Below, piece by piece: positions 34,511 through 46,531 of a stretch of 64,000 nt of DNA. Below the pieces are notes generated by a model. That model was not told where the DNA came from. It was given only the letters and a program-made list of their open reading frames with translations, and ran no database searches. The stretch is from Lasiodiplodia sp. COLG20. Its lineage: Eukaryota; Ascomycota; Dothideomycetes; Botryosphaeriales; Botryosphaeriaceae. How positions within the stretch are numbered: position 1 is the first letter of the stretch; each line of letters begins with the position of its first letter. The translations under genes were made by a program, and so were the position numbers. The stretch lies in the NCBI GenBank assembly GCA_009801085.1, contig VNWV01000009.1, forward strand, positions 858,501 to 922,500, written 5' to 3'.

Positions 34511-35422
34511 TGTTGCGGGTGGGGTGCCGGGTTCTCCGCTTAGTTAATAGTACGATTGGATCGAAAAAAAGGCTCTGTATGGGTGTCTCTACGAAGCAGA
34601 AGGTGTACGATCTTGGTGTGGAGAGTAAGGCTGGAGGTGCGGCGGCGGAGTAGGGAGCGCGGTGTTTGGCGGTGGTTCGGCCGGTCGGTCGCAGGTGTGC
34701 GAAAGTGGAAGGGATGTCAAAGGAGGGAGACAGGAAGAGCAGATGGCCAGTCGGTCGTCTAGCGCGGGTGGAAGTGAGGATGGTGGTGGTCGGCGGCGTG
34801 ATATGCGCGGGATCTAGTGCGCCTTTCCCCGGGGCTCGTCTTGCGCTGCCAGGAACAGGAAGTGAAGAGGGAGGGGAACGAAGAAGGAGCGCGCAAAAGC
34901 AACGCCGGAGCAATGCACAACAAGGTGGAGGAGGGGAGCAGGAGCGTTGCGCGGCAATTGAGCGGCGATAAATTGTAAAGGCCACCTGGAGCTTGCGTAC
35001 GAGCTGCTGCAATCAGCCGCAACCGACCGAGTCGCACCGCGTCTCCGCCCGCCGAACTGGACCCTTCTCTCGCCCGCGCGCCCTGACGCTAGTCCCGACC
35101 CAGCCGCGTTTGATCGCTGCCGACCTTGCGTTTCATGCGCCTGTGATTCGCGGCCTGCTGCTATTTTAGTGTCACGCTTCGTCACTGACTCCATGTTTCA
35201 CGAAAAAATATCCATATGAATTCTCTCCGACCGTGGTATCGTATGCTCGCACCTCCTTTTTTGTCTCTCAACCTTCAGGACTCTATCCAAATTTGCGCAT
35301 CCTGCCAAAGAAACGCCTCGCCGAGGACTTGCCCCGCCAATTGAGTCTAGCCATCTCCAGGGAATAAAACGTCGTATAAACGTAGAATGCAAAAGTAAAA
35401 ATTAAAAACAGCACGCCACGCC
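34511..35422. other. Intergenic region upstream of ERV46
   Basis: Holds the ERV46 promoter and the 3' end of the sulfate permease; both genes are on the minus strand. A purine-rich plus-strand stretch near 34,840-34,960 reads as Ser/Pro-rich noise in ORFs. No gene called. Confidence 0.5.
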
Positions 35423-38090
35423 TCAAGCATCCTTGGCGTTGGAAATGTCGCTTCCCTCGGTTGCACCGTAGCCCTTTTGGCTGTAGATTCTCCGGCGCTC
35501 CACGTTCTGCACCGCCGAAATCAGAGCGCTGGTCAGATCGACATGGAAAAGCGGCCTGTTAACGCCGTGCACCAGCACTTGTTTCGACTTCTCGTTGTAT
35601 TGAACCCGGCTGGCCGTCTTGTTGATGCTGTCCCGCGCTTCCTCCGACGAGCTGCCGTGCTCGTTGTGAATCTCGTTCTCTTCATCGGCATGACGAGTTG
35701 ACCTGTACTCAGCGTCCTCTTCCGCCGCCGCGGCGTTGGCTGCGCTGTCAGCACCACCAAGTTCCGCCACCGAGAAGATGGGCTTCCAGCGAGCGTAAGA
35801 CTCGCCCGTCTGGAGATCCGGAGTAGGGTAACCAAACCCGGCAGCTGCGAGCGCGCGCTTGGTCCACCGGTTGTTGATGCAAGAAAAGTGCCATTCGACT
35901 GTCTCGGGCGATGCGTAGCGGTCGAGCTGGTTGCGCACATCGATCAAGTGTTGCACCGACGTGATATCGACATTGTTGACCGACGAGAAATCCAGGATGA
36001 CAGCCTTCAACGTGGGCTTGTGGTCATCAACCTCAAGCGCCTTGCCGCGGCGTGGGCCAGGGTCGTTCCACGGGCGGTCACCCAACTTGCCATAGGCGTG
36101 CGGGTTAGTGCGCCGAGTCTGCTTGAAGATGGTTGCAACCATGTAGTCGAGGTAGTGGTTGGCATTAGGATAGTTGTATCCCTCAGAGAACCTATAAATG
36201 AAGATGCCCGGTGCCGGCGTTTGCAGGCTCACATCAGGGTTGGTTCCGTCATGATGGTCGATGGGCAAGAAAACCTCCCTGGTCGAGTCCTCGTTGTCTC
36301 TGTTGCTGGACCGCGACTTCAGAGCGTCGTCGATGCTCTTTGTCTTCGGCTCGTCACCCAACAGATGCTCACCCTCGACAGAGCGGACCTTGACCCTGCC
36401 AAGGAAGCGACCGCGCGCCTTGAACAGGCGGAAAAGGAGAAGGGCTGCCGAAACGCAGATGGTCGTGTAAATGCCGTTCTCAATCGTGCTGAAAATTGTT
36501 ACAAGAACACCAGCGAAGAAGATGGGAACCTCGAGCGGAGAAATCCTCCAGAAGCGGTAAACCGTGTTCGGCGGTGTGATAAGATCAAGCACGGCGTGGA
36601 TGATAACGCCCGACAGAGTGGCGTTAGGAATGTAGAAGAATACTGCAGGCAAGGCATAAATCGCGAGAAGAACGACAAGGGCAGTAATAACACCAGCGAA
36701 AGGAGTCCTAACGCCAGCCTTCGACTTGATGGCAGTTCTCGAGAAAGATCCAGTTGCGGGGTATCCACCCAGGAACGGTCCAAGAAGGTTGCTAACGCCA
36801 ATTGCGACCATCTCCTGAGAGGGATCAATCGTGTAGTTGTTCACGCGACCGAAGGACTTCGAGATAGAGATGTGCTCGATGAGAAGGACGATAACGGATG
36901 CAGGCAAGTCGGTGGCAAACGAGGAGATGATGTCGCTGTTGACAACGGGGACAGCAGCATGCTGAAAACCTGCTTATTGTAAGCATCTGGAAGCGGATGG
37001 TTTGAGGCTGGCTTCTTACCTCTGGGAACGCTGCCGAGGAGTTTGAACTTGCGCTCTTTTTCTCCACGGTGGTTGCGGTTGACCAGGAAACCGATCAGGG
37101 TGTACAGGAGGATGACAAAGACTGTGCGAAGAGTGGATAAGAAGAAAAAGAGCTTGGCCTTGGACGGGTATTTCTTCGCAGCATATGTGCACACGCCCCT
37201 GATCAGATACAGCATGACCAATGCCGTGAGGCCCACAGCCGCGTCGAGACTGGTGCCGCCAAGGTTCTTCAGGGTGTTGATGATGACCTTGTACGTGGAC
37301 TCGCGAGTCGAGAAGCCGCTGATGCCCATCATTCCCGGAACCTGACCAGCTGCGATGTTGATGGCAGAACCGGTCATGAAAGCGGAGATGGCCGTGAGAG
37401 AGATGAAGTCCACGAGCCATCCAAGGCGGATGAGGCCCAAGAAACACACAATGGCACCACAAATGATGGCGAGAGCAGATGCAACCTGATGGCCCTCGTA
37501 CTGTGGGTATTTTTCAACCGCTCTGAGGACGACGTTTCCAGTGACGGTAGACATGACAGCGACAGGCTAAGAACCAATTAGTCCGTTTCTTCAGCTGGCT
37601 CTTTGGAGTTCAGAACTTACTCCGATGGTGATATCCTTGGACGTAGCGAAGAACCAGTAGATCAAAACACCCATGAAAGAGGAGTAAAGGCCGTACTCAA
37701 CCGGCAGCTGGGCCAGCTTGGCGTAGGCCATTCCCTGAGGGACGACGACAGCGCCGACAGTGATACCTAGAATGATCAGCGACCGCAGGCCAGGGATGCC
37801 AATGCAAGGTACTTACCGGCAACCAGGTCGCCGTAAAGCCATTGCAGATTGTAGTTTCCGATCCAGTGCAGGAAGGGGAAGAGGCCCTTGACGTATTTCC
37901 AGAGATCAGCGCCCGAGGGAGTGATTTCTCTGAACCACTCGCCCACAGTGGGCTCCTCCTCGACATACGTGTCAGCGCTAGAGACGGAAAACACAGACTC
38001 GCCACGAGTGAGCTTATCTGCGTGTTCCCGCTCATCGAGCTTGATGCCCAGGACCTTGGCCACGCCAGTGGTGACCTTCGAAGAAGCCAT
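35423..38090 (-). CDS. Sulfate permease, SulP family with STAS domain
   Basis: Plasma-membrane sulfate uptake, feeding sulfur assimilation; related to yeast SUL1/SUL2 and Aspergillus SutB. Exons 37817-38090, 37621-37766, 37020-37566, 35423-36969; introns of 50, 54 and 50 bp; 837 residues. The N-terminal cytosolic part is followed by the sulfate transporter signature region (ITVGAVVVPQGMAYAKLAQL) and about ten to twelve membrane segments, including LLGPFLGGYPATGSFSRTAI. The C-terminal STAS domain starts near residue 573 (GIFIYRFSEGYNYPNANHY), contains an acidic linker insert, and continues with LKAVILDFSSVNNVDITSVQ. The C-terminal tail is Ala/Glu-rich. Sulfur-responsive control by a MetR/CYS3-type factor is known for the family; I did not identify its site here. 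Confidence 0.93.
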
Positions 38091-39690
38091 GGTTGGCTTG
38101 GAAAGCTTGGGCCTTGAACAAGAGTTCTGGGAAGGAGACACAAGACCGGTCGCGGGCCGGGATCAAGGATGGGGCTGCAGAGTCCCTGAAGAGCACGAGC
38201 GGATGGACCGGCGGCTCGGGCGGGCAGTTTATAGTGACTCTGAGCGCAGCTTCCGGCGTCTCGCCAATGGCCAAAATTTATTGCTTTTTGAGCCCAGCGA
38301 GCAAAAATCTCCTCGGAGCACGCCCTCGCCGACGACTGACTTGGGGGATCCCAGAGGAGCGGGTGCTAGAACGCCGCCAGTCGGTGGATGGCTTGGAGCC
38401 TGGGCGCTGAGGCGCGGCAGGTGCTTGGAGAGGCCAATCTAGACGAAAGTAGAGGCGAGTCCGATGCCTTGGTCGGGCGAGTGCGTCAACGAGCTGAGAA
38501 TTGCGTGATAGCGGACGGACAGCCACCAGAGCGTGGGCGGATCCCGTGATAGGCAAGAGGGTGAGCAGGCGTCGGGCTGACCCAGTCAGGCGGGACCCTG
38601 GAGCAAAGGCGATAGGAGCGTGGACGGGAGGGCAGGAGCACAGAGAGAGGGCGAGTAAAAGGCAGAGCACATGCTCAAAAGGAACATCACGACATCGGAG
38701 TTAAGTTAAAGTTGGAAATTAGTCTGGCGGAGGCCCCGGGGCAAACCGCAACAGACACGGTCGTTGCCCCCGGAGCCTCGATCTGTGCATGGACGAGAGC
38801 GCGGAATCTGACGTGTGGTCGCCTTAGGGAGCATGGCGGCGGAGACGGTGGTGGACAAGTTTGGGGGCATGTGGCCAATCGCGGGCCGCGTGTCTTGCGT
38901 GCTCGAGGATGCCGATGTCGTTTTGCGCCGCCTGCGAAAGTGCGGGCCCTAGCGTCCCAGCGCAGGCGCGGCGCCGGCAAATTCAAATAGCGTGCAGGCT
39001 GACGTCTGCTGCTGCCGTGGCCCTGCCGCGCAGCCAGCTCCGTCTGGCCTGCTATGCTGCCCGCCGTCCGCTGCCCGCTGCCCGCTGCCCGCTGCCCGCT
39101 GCCCGCTGCCGCCGTCCCCCAGGCGTGTTCCGCCCGCGCTGTCTTGGCGCCGCCGCCGCCCGCTGCGCTCGGCCGTCGCGCGTCGATGACGTTGGCCGGA
39201 GGCGTCGCGCGCTCGCTAACTCGCTCTTACGCGCGGCGGGACCCAGTTGGCCAAGAGCTGGCCGGGGATCGCTCCATCGACAGGAGACCTACCTAAAGCA
39301 CCCGCCTTTCTGTGGAGCTGTCAAATTGGGGTTTGCCAGCAGCGACGCGGCAGCAGGGTTGCCGCGCGCAGAGGACACCACGCGTGTCGCAGACAAACAA
39401 AGGAGCGGCATTGTCGGGCCCCCCGTCCGAAGCGGCGCAGTTGCTGTGGTTGCGAAAACCCTCCTCCGCACATCATCCTCGTGTTGCGCTTCGCCTGCGC
39501 CCGCCGCCGCGTTTCGGACGATCCCCGTGCTGGTGTTCCTGCTGCTGCTGAAACAAACGGCCGCCAAGCCAGCCTCCGCCGCTCAGACAACGGCGCCAGC
39601 CATCGCAATTTGCAACAACAGCGGCGACGACGACTGACTTACGACGCCCATTCGCCTCCTCACCGCCGCCCTGCATCCCTAGCTGCAGCC
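38091..39690. other. Divergent promoter region, sulfate permease / BUB2
   Basis: 1.6 kb between two outward-facing genes. It contains a short tandem repeat (39068-39109) on the BUB2 side and no convincing ORF. Confidence 0.55.
39068..39109. repeat. Six tandem copies of a 7 bp unit (CCGCTGC)
   Basis: Six exact, contiguous copies with no interruption, about 580 bp upstream of the BUB2 start codon. A 7 bp unit in non-coding DNA is prone to slippage, so copy number may vary among isolates. Confidence 0.9.
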
Positions 39691-40800
39691 ATGACCAACC
39701 TCGACCTGTTCCTCCTCAAGGGCCCGCCGGGAGGCGATCTCGCTGCGGGCCTGGACGATCTGCGCCACCACATTCTGATGACCGGCATTCCAGCGAACAG
39801 TGATGGCATGGTACCGCCCTCCGCCCCGCTGCCGCTCTCGGTCACCTGCTGACTCCTCCAGTCCGAGCTGCGCATATACATCTGGCTGACCTTCCTGAAC
39901 GCTGCGCCCATCCGCACCGACGTCTATCTGGATCTCGTGCGCCAAGGAGCCTCCCCGGCCTACACCAAGATCCGCAACGACACCTTCCGCACTCTTGCCA
40001 CGGACCCGCTCTTCCGCCGGCGTGTCACCGAGAACAGCTTGACCCGCGTCCTGAATGCCGTTGCTTGGAAGCTGCATGATGCGCATGAGGCCCGTGTGAA
40101 CGGCTGGCAGTCGCCGCCTACCCTATCTGACTTTGGCAGCCCGGACCTCACTCGGAGCTCTCTCACCGGCACCACCATCACCGAAGGCTCGCAGTCTCAG
40201 CACGGCGACCATGCCGAGCAGGTCGGCTATGTCCAGGGCATGAACGTCCTGGCCGCCCCCTTCCTCTACGTTGCGCGCAGCGAGGCCGAGGCTTTTGTCG
40301 CCTTCGACAAGTTCATCACCAACGAGTGCCCCGGATACGTCCGCGGATCCATGGAGGGTGTGCATAAAGGCCTAGCTTTGGTGGATACCGTGCTGGAGAT
40401 TGTCGATCCCAAGCTCTTCGCGCATCTTGCGTCGAAAGGCTTGAAGGCTGAGATCTATGCCTTCGCCTCCGTCCTGACCATGTGTGCCTGCACACCGCCT
40501 TTGCCTGAGGTCTTGCTGTTATGGGACTTCCTTTTCGCTTACGGCCCCCATTTGAACATTCTATGCATCGTTGCTCAACTCGTCTTGATTCGCGACCAGA
40601 TTCTGGCTAGTCCAAGGTACGTGTCTCATACGTGGGAGATCGCATGGCCAATCGCTCCGGCTGACGCTCTCGACAGCCCAAATCAGATCCTACGCTCTCT
40701 TCCTCCTCTGCAAGCCAAGTCGATCATCGGCCTTGTCGTTGCCAACGCACAGCGCATCCCAGAGGACATATACCAACAAATGATTGATCACGCGAAATGA
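39691..40800 (+). CDS. BUB2: BUB2-type TBC GTPase-activating protein (mitotic exit / septation)
   Basis: GAP subunit acting with a BFA1/Byr4 partner on the TEM1/Spg1 GTPase at the spindle pole body, holding back mitotic exit or septation. Exons 39691-39810, 39862-40616, 40677-40800; 332 residues, near the family length. The TBC signatures are present: I77-x2-D80-x2-R83 (KIRNDTFRT) with the arginine finger and Y163-V-Q165 (GYVQGMN) with the glutamine finger. A Ser/Thr-rich insert of roughly 40 residues (about 117-158) sits between them. The later part (NECPGYV, LLLWDFLFAYGPHLNILCIV) matches BUB2. The last intron (60 bp) has no stop and a multiple-of-three length, so it can look like coding sequence. 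The N-terminus starts with the expected LLKGPPGGDLAAGLDDLRH block. Confidence 0.93.
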
Positions 40801-43800
40801 ACTACACGAAACCAAGTAACGATTATGTATAACGGGACACGAATATCAGGAAGCGTGGGTTGGCGTTAGGCTTCGTGGCTGCTATACCTGAAAACGGGCA
40901 ACATTGTAGTGTGCATTCTGGCGTTATGGGTTATTTCACAAAGAGAGCACGGTCTCGGAGAGATGAAGCGGTAAGTAGATGACCTCGATACCGATTTCTG
41001 GACCCGACGGTTCTCACGGTTAGTCAAGTTTTGGCTGTCACGACATCTGTATTTCTATGGCATGGGGTTTTGGATACTCCTAGAAGCTGTGTTGTGTTGA
41101 TCTCACATGAATATTTCGAGCTTATCCCTATTTCAGCAAGAGTTTAGGATGTCGATGCTATCCACAGTTGATCTTCAAACGTTGGTAACCAAGTCGTCCA
41201 TACGTTCTTATGCGCATTCCATGTGATGTGCGCCTCCGTCGTCGACCATGCAAGGCGCCCCACTATCGCCTATCTCACGTAACGCGCGCGTGCACAGGAC
41301 CAGCGCACCGGTACCGGCAACTCGAGAACACCGAAACCGCAAAATGTGACTGGGAGCTTGTCAAGCATTCGTCGCGAGCTAGATGACCGGTCAATCTGTG
41401 CTATTTGGCCAACTCAAATGCAACAGTCATGCGCGTTCATGCGGCGTTGCGACCTGTTAGGCCTGGGTCGTTCAAAGAAGAAGCTTCAATTTTTTTTCTT
41501 CTGCTCTTACTCCACTTCACGGCAACATTATCCGGATAATGGTTCCCTTCTGGCCGAGTCGGAGGCCCGCTTTCGGATTCTGACGGAGCTTGTATCTTTT
41601 TTCCTTCGCGTGTTATGCGAAACTGCTCGCCGAGTTATGTAATGGCGTGGGCTTGGCTGGAGACGGACGACCCGGCGCGCGAAGTGCCGCGGGACGGCTC
41701 GTGTGAGTACGGTGTGACGGTTCCGTCGGGAAGACAAAGCGGTAGATGCGATCAGTGGTCTTGTAGTGTGGAGGAATTGGTTCGTGCAACATTGCATTAG
41801 TGAGGGTATATACGACAGACGTCAGTGTAGGGGAGGGCTTACACCTACAGTCAATTTTTGTCGACACTGGAGCGATCCCCATTTATGTTGATGACTTACG
41901 GATTGAGTAAGACATCTAGCACCTTTTTTTTTCTGCATGTTCAAGTAGGATAGAGCTAAACGGTCATCTCTCGGGGCAACAGGATAGCTCTACCCAGACT
42001 TTTCCGTATCACTGTACGCACTCAATACTTCGCAGTGCCTTATCCTAAATGGAAGCATAATGAGCAGCTTTTAGTCCGAGCGCATGACTGGATCAAGACC
42101 GCTGGGTAAGGTAAACCTTATATTGCAACATATTAAGAAATAAATAGCGCAGTATTCCATGGTCTTGTACCCTGTCGAGGGTGCTCGTTATCTTGATCAT
42201 GGAAGTAATGATCATTTCTCTGCAGAAGCCATGTCATTTCTCAACGCCGCAAGTGATGGATGGGGACAAGGCTCCGAGGAGCATGCGTATTCAGGGAAAA
42301 CCTAGCGTACACATGCTCAAGCGGGCACATATAGGCTTTTCTCTCTTTTTTTCCCCGGTAGAATGTAGTGGCCAAAGCACTCGTAGCAGCCGCACTCGCA
42401 AATTGATTCGCCAACGAGGAGAAATACGGTACACAAGACAGCTAGCTGCATCTGTCGTTTCTCGCTAGCGAAAGCATGCGCGATTCGACGATGCGAATAC
42501 CACCCCCCAGTCCACAGGCCCGGTTTCGTGGAAACCCTTGAGCATGAAATGCTGGATCCGATGATGTGATCAGTTTCATGCGGGGCACTGATAACACCCG
42601 TGCCCATCATTATGGAAGTAATCCTCCGGCAATCCGGACAAACAAACACCAAATACTGGTCCAAGCAGCATTGTCACAACACAAAGGATTTCGTTCTTAG
42701 ACACGGAAAAATTTCGTTACGGCGACGCGAGGGGCACTGATGTCGACATCTGCGCTTGGAATGGTGACATACTTCAACCATTCATCTTGTGCGAGATGAA
42801 TCATCCCGCAACAGATGTTGGGAACGAGGAAAGAGCAATTCTTGAGCAGCGGTAGAAGTTGTGTTACGGATGAGCTTGAGTGGTTTGGATGAGGTTGAGA
42901 ATCACGAGGCGGCTGTTCACAGCCTTCCCCTGTTCTGCCAAGTGGTCGTCTACTGTCAAGCTTGAAGCCACCGAGCACGCAAGAAGCTGCTTGGCGCCTT
43001 CTATCTCACCCGATGCGGTAGTTCGCCACGGCGGAGCTGTAGGATGGGATGTTCCGCCCCCCCTTTCCGCCCATGGATTTGGCCGGCACCGTTTGTGCTA
43101 CGCCTGCGGAGTTAGCCTCCAAAGACATCTCAGGGCAGCGGAAAACAAGCCCAGAAGGGCAATGAAATCAAGAGAAAGCGAGAAGAGTCCAGAGCTAGAT
43201 AGCGTTATCACGACAGCACCAAGCCATCGCCCGCCACACCCTCCTCTCGATCGATAGTCCGCTCTGGACTCGCGCCAACTGCGCGTCTCCCCAATATTTT
43301 TTTTTTCTCTCGCCTTGTGTCTTTTCCCTCGGGTATCCGTCACCGTGTTGCTCCCTTCCGTTTGCACTGTTCAGCTCGAGTGGACTCGTCCCATTTGCTT
43401 CCCTTCGATCACTCTGCTACTGACATCCTACTCAGGAAGGAGTCTAAAGGGTAACGAGCATCGCGACGCTTACCGGTCGAGCCTTAGCGGCTTCTTCCGT
43501 GGTCTAGGCGTCCTTGCAGGAGAAAGTATAGGACCCTTGTAGCGTGTAGCCATGCCAAGTCAATTGTCCCAGCACGGGATACTGATTTTGGTGGCTTGGA
43601 AAGCTTAGCCGCTTTCGATGAACAAAGAGGTATTCTTCGCATAGATCGTGCCTAGATGGCGCCAATTGCTGAAAGTGATGGCGCTCACGCATGCTGTGGC
43701 AACTTCTTTGGACCAATGATCCATGGTTGCGTAGGATGGAGGGGAAGAAAGGAGCCGGTCCGTGTCTGGCGCAGCTGAGACATGATCTCGATCGCGGGCG

Positions 43801-45012
43801 CTACAGTACCAGTAGCTTTGAGGCGTGGGTTCTAGAGCAAGCGAGGCGTCCTGTTCAGCTCATGTGCTGGTGGTGCAAGGCGGGACTTTGCTCAGATCAT
43901 AGATGCGGCCGCATCGAATGGCTGTTCACTACACGTTCAAAATTACGTTATACTCCTGGTCTGGATCTCAAGAAATCGCCACTGAGCAATGATCAAGATT
44001 TCATAGCAGAGCCAAGCTCCGAGCAGCGATCAGCAGGGCCCTTTGAACACTTGAATGACTTGGTCTTTTCTCTCTCTACTGCCGCATCGTTCTCACAGTC
44101 CAGGAACCGCACTTGTCATAAGATATTAAGACACTACTTAGTACGTGAAGATTACGTACTGCATTTCTCTTGAATCATTATTGGTTACATTCTTCAGACC
44201 AATTGAAGAACGTCTTTACGTCAAATATATCGAAGTACAAAGAGCTACACGTAGTACTTAAGTATAAAAAAATGATAGGAATACTAGTCTCTAATAGATA
44301 TCCAGACGCTCTAGAAGATAATCTATCATTAGTGTTGAATGATCTCCCTTGGACACTACATTTCATCAGCGGCGTGGCACCAGCACAAATTAACAACACC
44401 TATTTTTCTTAGTCGCCATTTAACTAAGGCATATGCGATACTGTTTTTTTAATGAAAGGTAGAAGACGGCGAGTATGCTTGTAAACTAACTTACGATAGT
44501 TTCAAGTGTGTTGGCAACGGCTACGGACAGCTGGACTCATACACAGCACTTTTCTAGAAAAGCATTGTGATGAATTAAGTTGTCAAGGTGGGGAAGGTTT
44601 TCTGCACGCTTATCTTAAAAAAGTTGACAGGAAAATACTGTAAAGCCCCAAAATTATTTTTATTATGCTGTCAGGTGCACATAAACCGGCAGCTGAACGA
44701 ACCCATGGGGTGCTTAAGGGGATACATTGGATCAGATACCACCATCACCGCATCTTCCGTTGAAAGGAACCATCCCTCCTGGCTTCTTCAATTCAGTCGG
44801 GAGTCTTATAGCTTCTCTAGCATTCATTTCTTCCCCGCTGTGACAACCAAAGACTCCTCGTTTATCTTTTTTTTTTTTTTTTTTTTAAGAAAATATGCTC
44901 CGCACTCTGGCTCCGTCTCATGTGCTTCCCTCTCGCGCATTCTGCGTCCCGTTTCATTTACTGGCTTGTAATGTCCGCGCTATCACCCCGTTCGCTCCAG
45001 ACCCATGATCAT
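40801..45012. other. Gene desert between BUB2 and the TMEM14-like gene
   Basis: 4.2 kb between convergent genes with no recognisable gene. Contents: a 16 bp perfect palindrome at 41526-41541, an AT- and TA-rich stretch at about 44100-44420 with an 80-codon open frame of unknown meaning, and a T20 run at 44867-44886. Other open frames (for example on the plus strand at 43691-44173) have no family features. A decayed mobile element is possible, but I found no terminal repeats or transposase motifs. Confidence 0.5.
41526..41541. repeat. 16 bp perfect palindrome
   Basis: CATTATCCGGATAATG is its own reverse complement. It lies in the gene desert, 730 bp after the BUB2 stop. No function is assigned. 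Confidence 0.7.
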
Positions 45013-45461
45013 TCACGCCGTCTTGTTCTTGAACGCCATGCCAAAGTTCAACAAGCCATAGGTCGCGAGCAGGCTCAAGCCGATGGGCAGGGGCTTGCCC
45101 GTCTTGATCGCACGGGGAATAGATGAACCCGCCAGCACGACGCTGGCCAGCAGCGCCAGCTCGACGCCGTAGGGCTGACGTTGCGAGATGCGGTAGCCGC
45201 CGAGGCCGTACTAGGGACAAGACGCATTTGTGAGTCTCTCGAAGGGCGGAACGAGGCGATTTCTGGATTGGGCTTGCTTACGAGTGTGCCGACGGTGACG
45301 CCTGCAGCAATAGAGGGGACGGAGCCGGTGCGGATGTAGCCGGTGATGCCGCCGCCGGCAGTCAGGGCGCCGAGGATAAATGCGACGGTGTCGAGGCCCT
45401 ATTCCCGGTGGTCAGCTGTGTGGTGGGCTGCATGCGAGGGCTGAGTGCGCGACAGTACCAT
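45013..45461 (-). CDS. TMEM14/UPF0136 small membrane protein
   Basis: Small integral membrane protein of unknown biochemical role; animal TMEM14 proteins are mitochondrial or ER and TMEM14C is linked to haem precursor transport. Exons 45459-45461 (the ATG alone), 45282-45398 and 45013-45210; introns 60 and 71 bp; 105 residues. The product begins MGLDTVAFILGALTAGGG and contains three to four Gly/Ala-rich hydrophobic segments with the family pattern GYIRTGSVPS, then YGLGGYRIS and KTGKPLP. The first intron directly follows the start codon (ATG|GTACTG), with a good CTGAC branch site and a GGAATAG acceptor; no other in-frame ATG precedes the conserved GLDTVAF, so this structure is needed. The gene faces OST2 across a 404 bp shared upstream region. 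Confidence 0.85.
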
Positions 45462-45865
45462 CGTGATTGGAACTGGTTAATTGGTCGTGAAGCGGGTGTA
45501 GGGAGTGAATGGAGGAGGAAGACAGGAACGCGGGGAAAGCTATGGAAGCGTCTGGGCTTGTAAGCTTCGCGAGCAGAGAGCTCCTCGGACGGAGGCCAGT
45601 GAAGATCCGTCCGGGGCGACTCGATGACGCGCTTCTCCGAGCACTTTCCTTTTCGTGTCGGCGCGTCGGAGCTAAGGCAGGAGCAATTGACGTACGTAAG
45701 CATCGAGCTCTCTCAGTTGCGCGTCCCTTGGGTGGGTGGCCCGAGCTCCCGCGAGTTGCATGGTGGACAGAACATCCATCTGGCCTCATTCGGACGGCGC
45801 ACAACCACCACCACACACTCTCCTCCGGCCCAATCCCTCCGCCTCGGCAACAAGCACAATCCACA
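45462..45865. promoter_or_regulatory. Shared divergent promoter, TMEM14-like / OST2
   Basis: 404 bp between two outward-facing start codons, so both core promoters and leaders must fit here. No obvious TATA box was seen on either side. The antisense open frames that cross it are shadows. Confidence 0.6.
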
Positions 45866-46531
45866 ATGCCTCCCCGCCAGCGCAACCAGGGCGGCAACAG
45901 CGCCACTTCGCCCGCCGCCGCCCCCGCGTCCGCCGCCGACCCGGCCGCCTCTGTCCCCAGCGCCGCCTCGCACACGACCAAGTCCAGCAATGCGACCAGC
46001 GTGGCCGGCGCCGTTGGCAGCGGCTCGTCGTCCAAGGTTAATTCGAACGATGCCCAGGCCATTGCCAATAGCGTGTGGAGGAACTACGTCAACAAGACGG
46101 ACCAGCGCACCAAGCTGCTCGACGTCTTCATGGTCTTCCTCGTCGCCGTCGGCGCCCTGCAATTCCTCTACTGCATCATCGGCGGTAACTTTGTCAGTCT
46201 TACCCTGCTCCTCCTTTCTTTTGGTGGTGAAAGCTAGGCTGGGGGTGGAGTGGCTTGCGTTGAGAAGAGAGCTGACTGTTGCTATCTTACAGCCCTTCAA
46301 CGCCTTCCTTTCCGGCTTCAGCGCCACCGTCGGCCAGTTTGTTCTCACGGCGAGCTTGCGCATCCAGACCAACCCGGAGAACAAGAACGAGTTTGGCAGC
46401 CTTTCTCACGAGCGGTACGTCGCCAAATACGTGACCCCCAAGCATTGAGCTAACTCGGACACAGTGCATTTGCGGACTACGTCTTTGGAAGCTTCATCCT
46501 GCATTTCTTCTGCGTCAACTTCATCAACTAG
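45866..46531 (+). CDS. OST2: Oligosaccharyltransferase subunit OST2/DAD1
   Basis: Essential epsilon subunit of the ER oligosaccharyltransferase that N-glycosylates secretory proteins. Exons 45866-46192, 46293-46414, 46465-46531; introns 100 and 50 bp; 171 residues. The first 65 residues are an Ala/Ser/Pro-rich extension, probably disordered and cytosolic. The DAD1 domain follows: WRNYVNKTDQRTKLLDVFMV, first membrane segment ending LQFLYCIIGGNF, the hallmark PFNAFLSGFSATVGQFVLT, RIQTNPENKNEF, and the C-terminal FADYVFGSFILHFFCVNFIN. Intron 1 uses a GTCAGT donor; the alternative upstream GTAACT would break the frame at PFNAF. Confidence 0.95.

Noticed and set aside
35888..36982. 364-codon plus-strand frame opposite the sulfate permease
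   Set aside because: Antisense shadow of a clear transporter gene.
41850..41895. Plus-strand peptide reading FVDTGA followed by YVDDL, like retroelement protease and reverse transcriptase motifs
   Set aside because: Only about 17 codons, flanked by stops, with no surrounding retroelement sequence or terminal repeats; most likely chance.
45412..46384. Minus-strand frames of 218 and 223 codons across the TMEM14/OST2 interval
   Set aside because: Antisense to OST2 and crossing the shared promoter; no family features.
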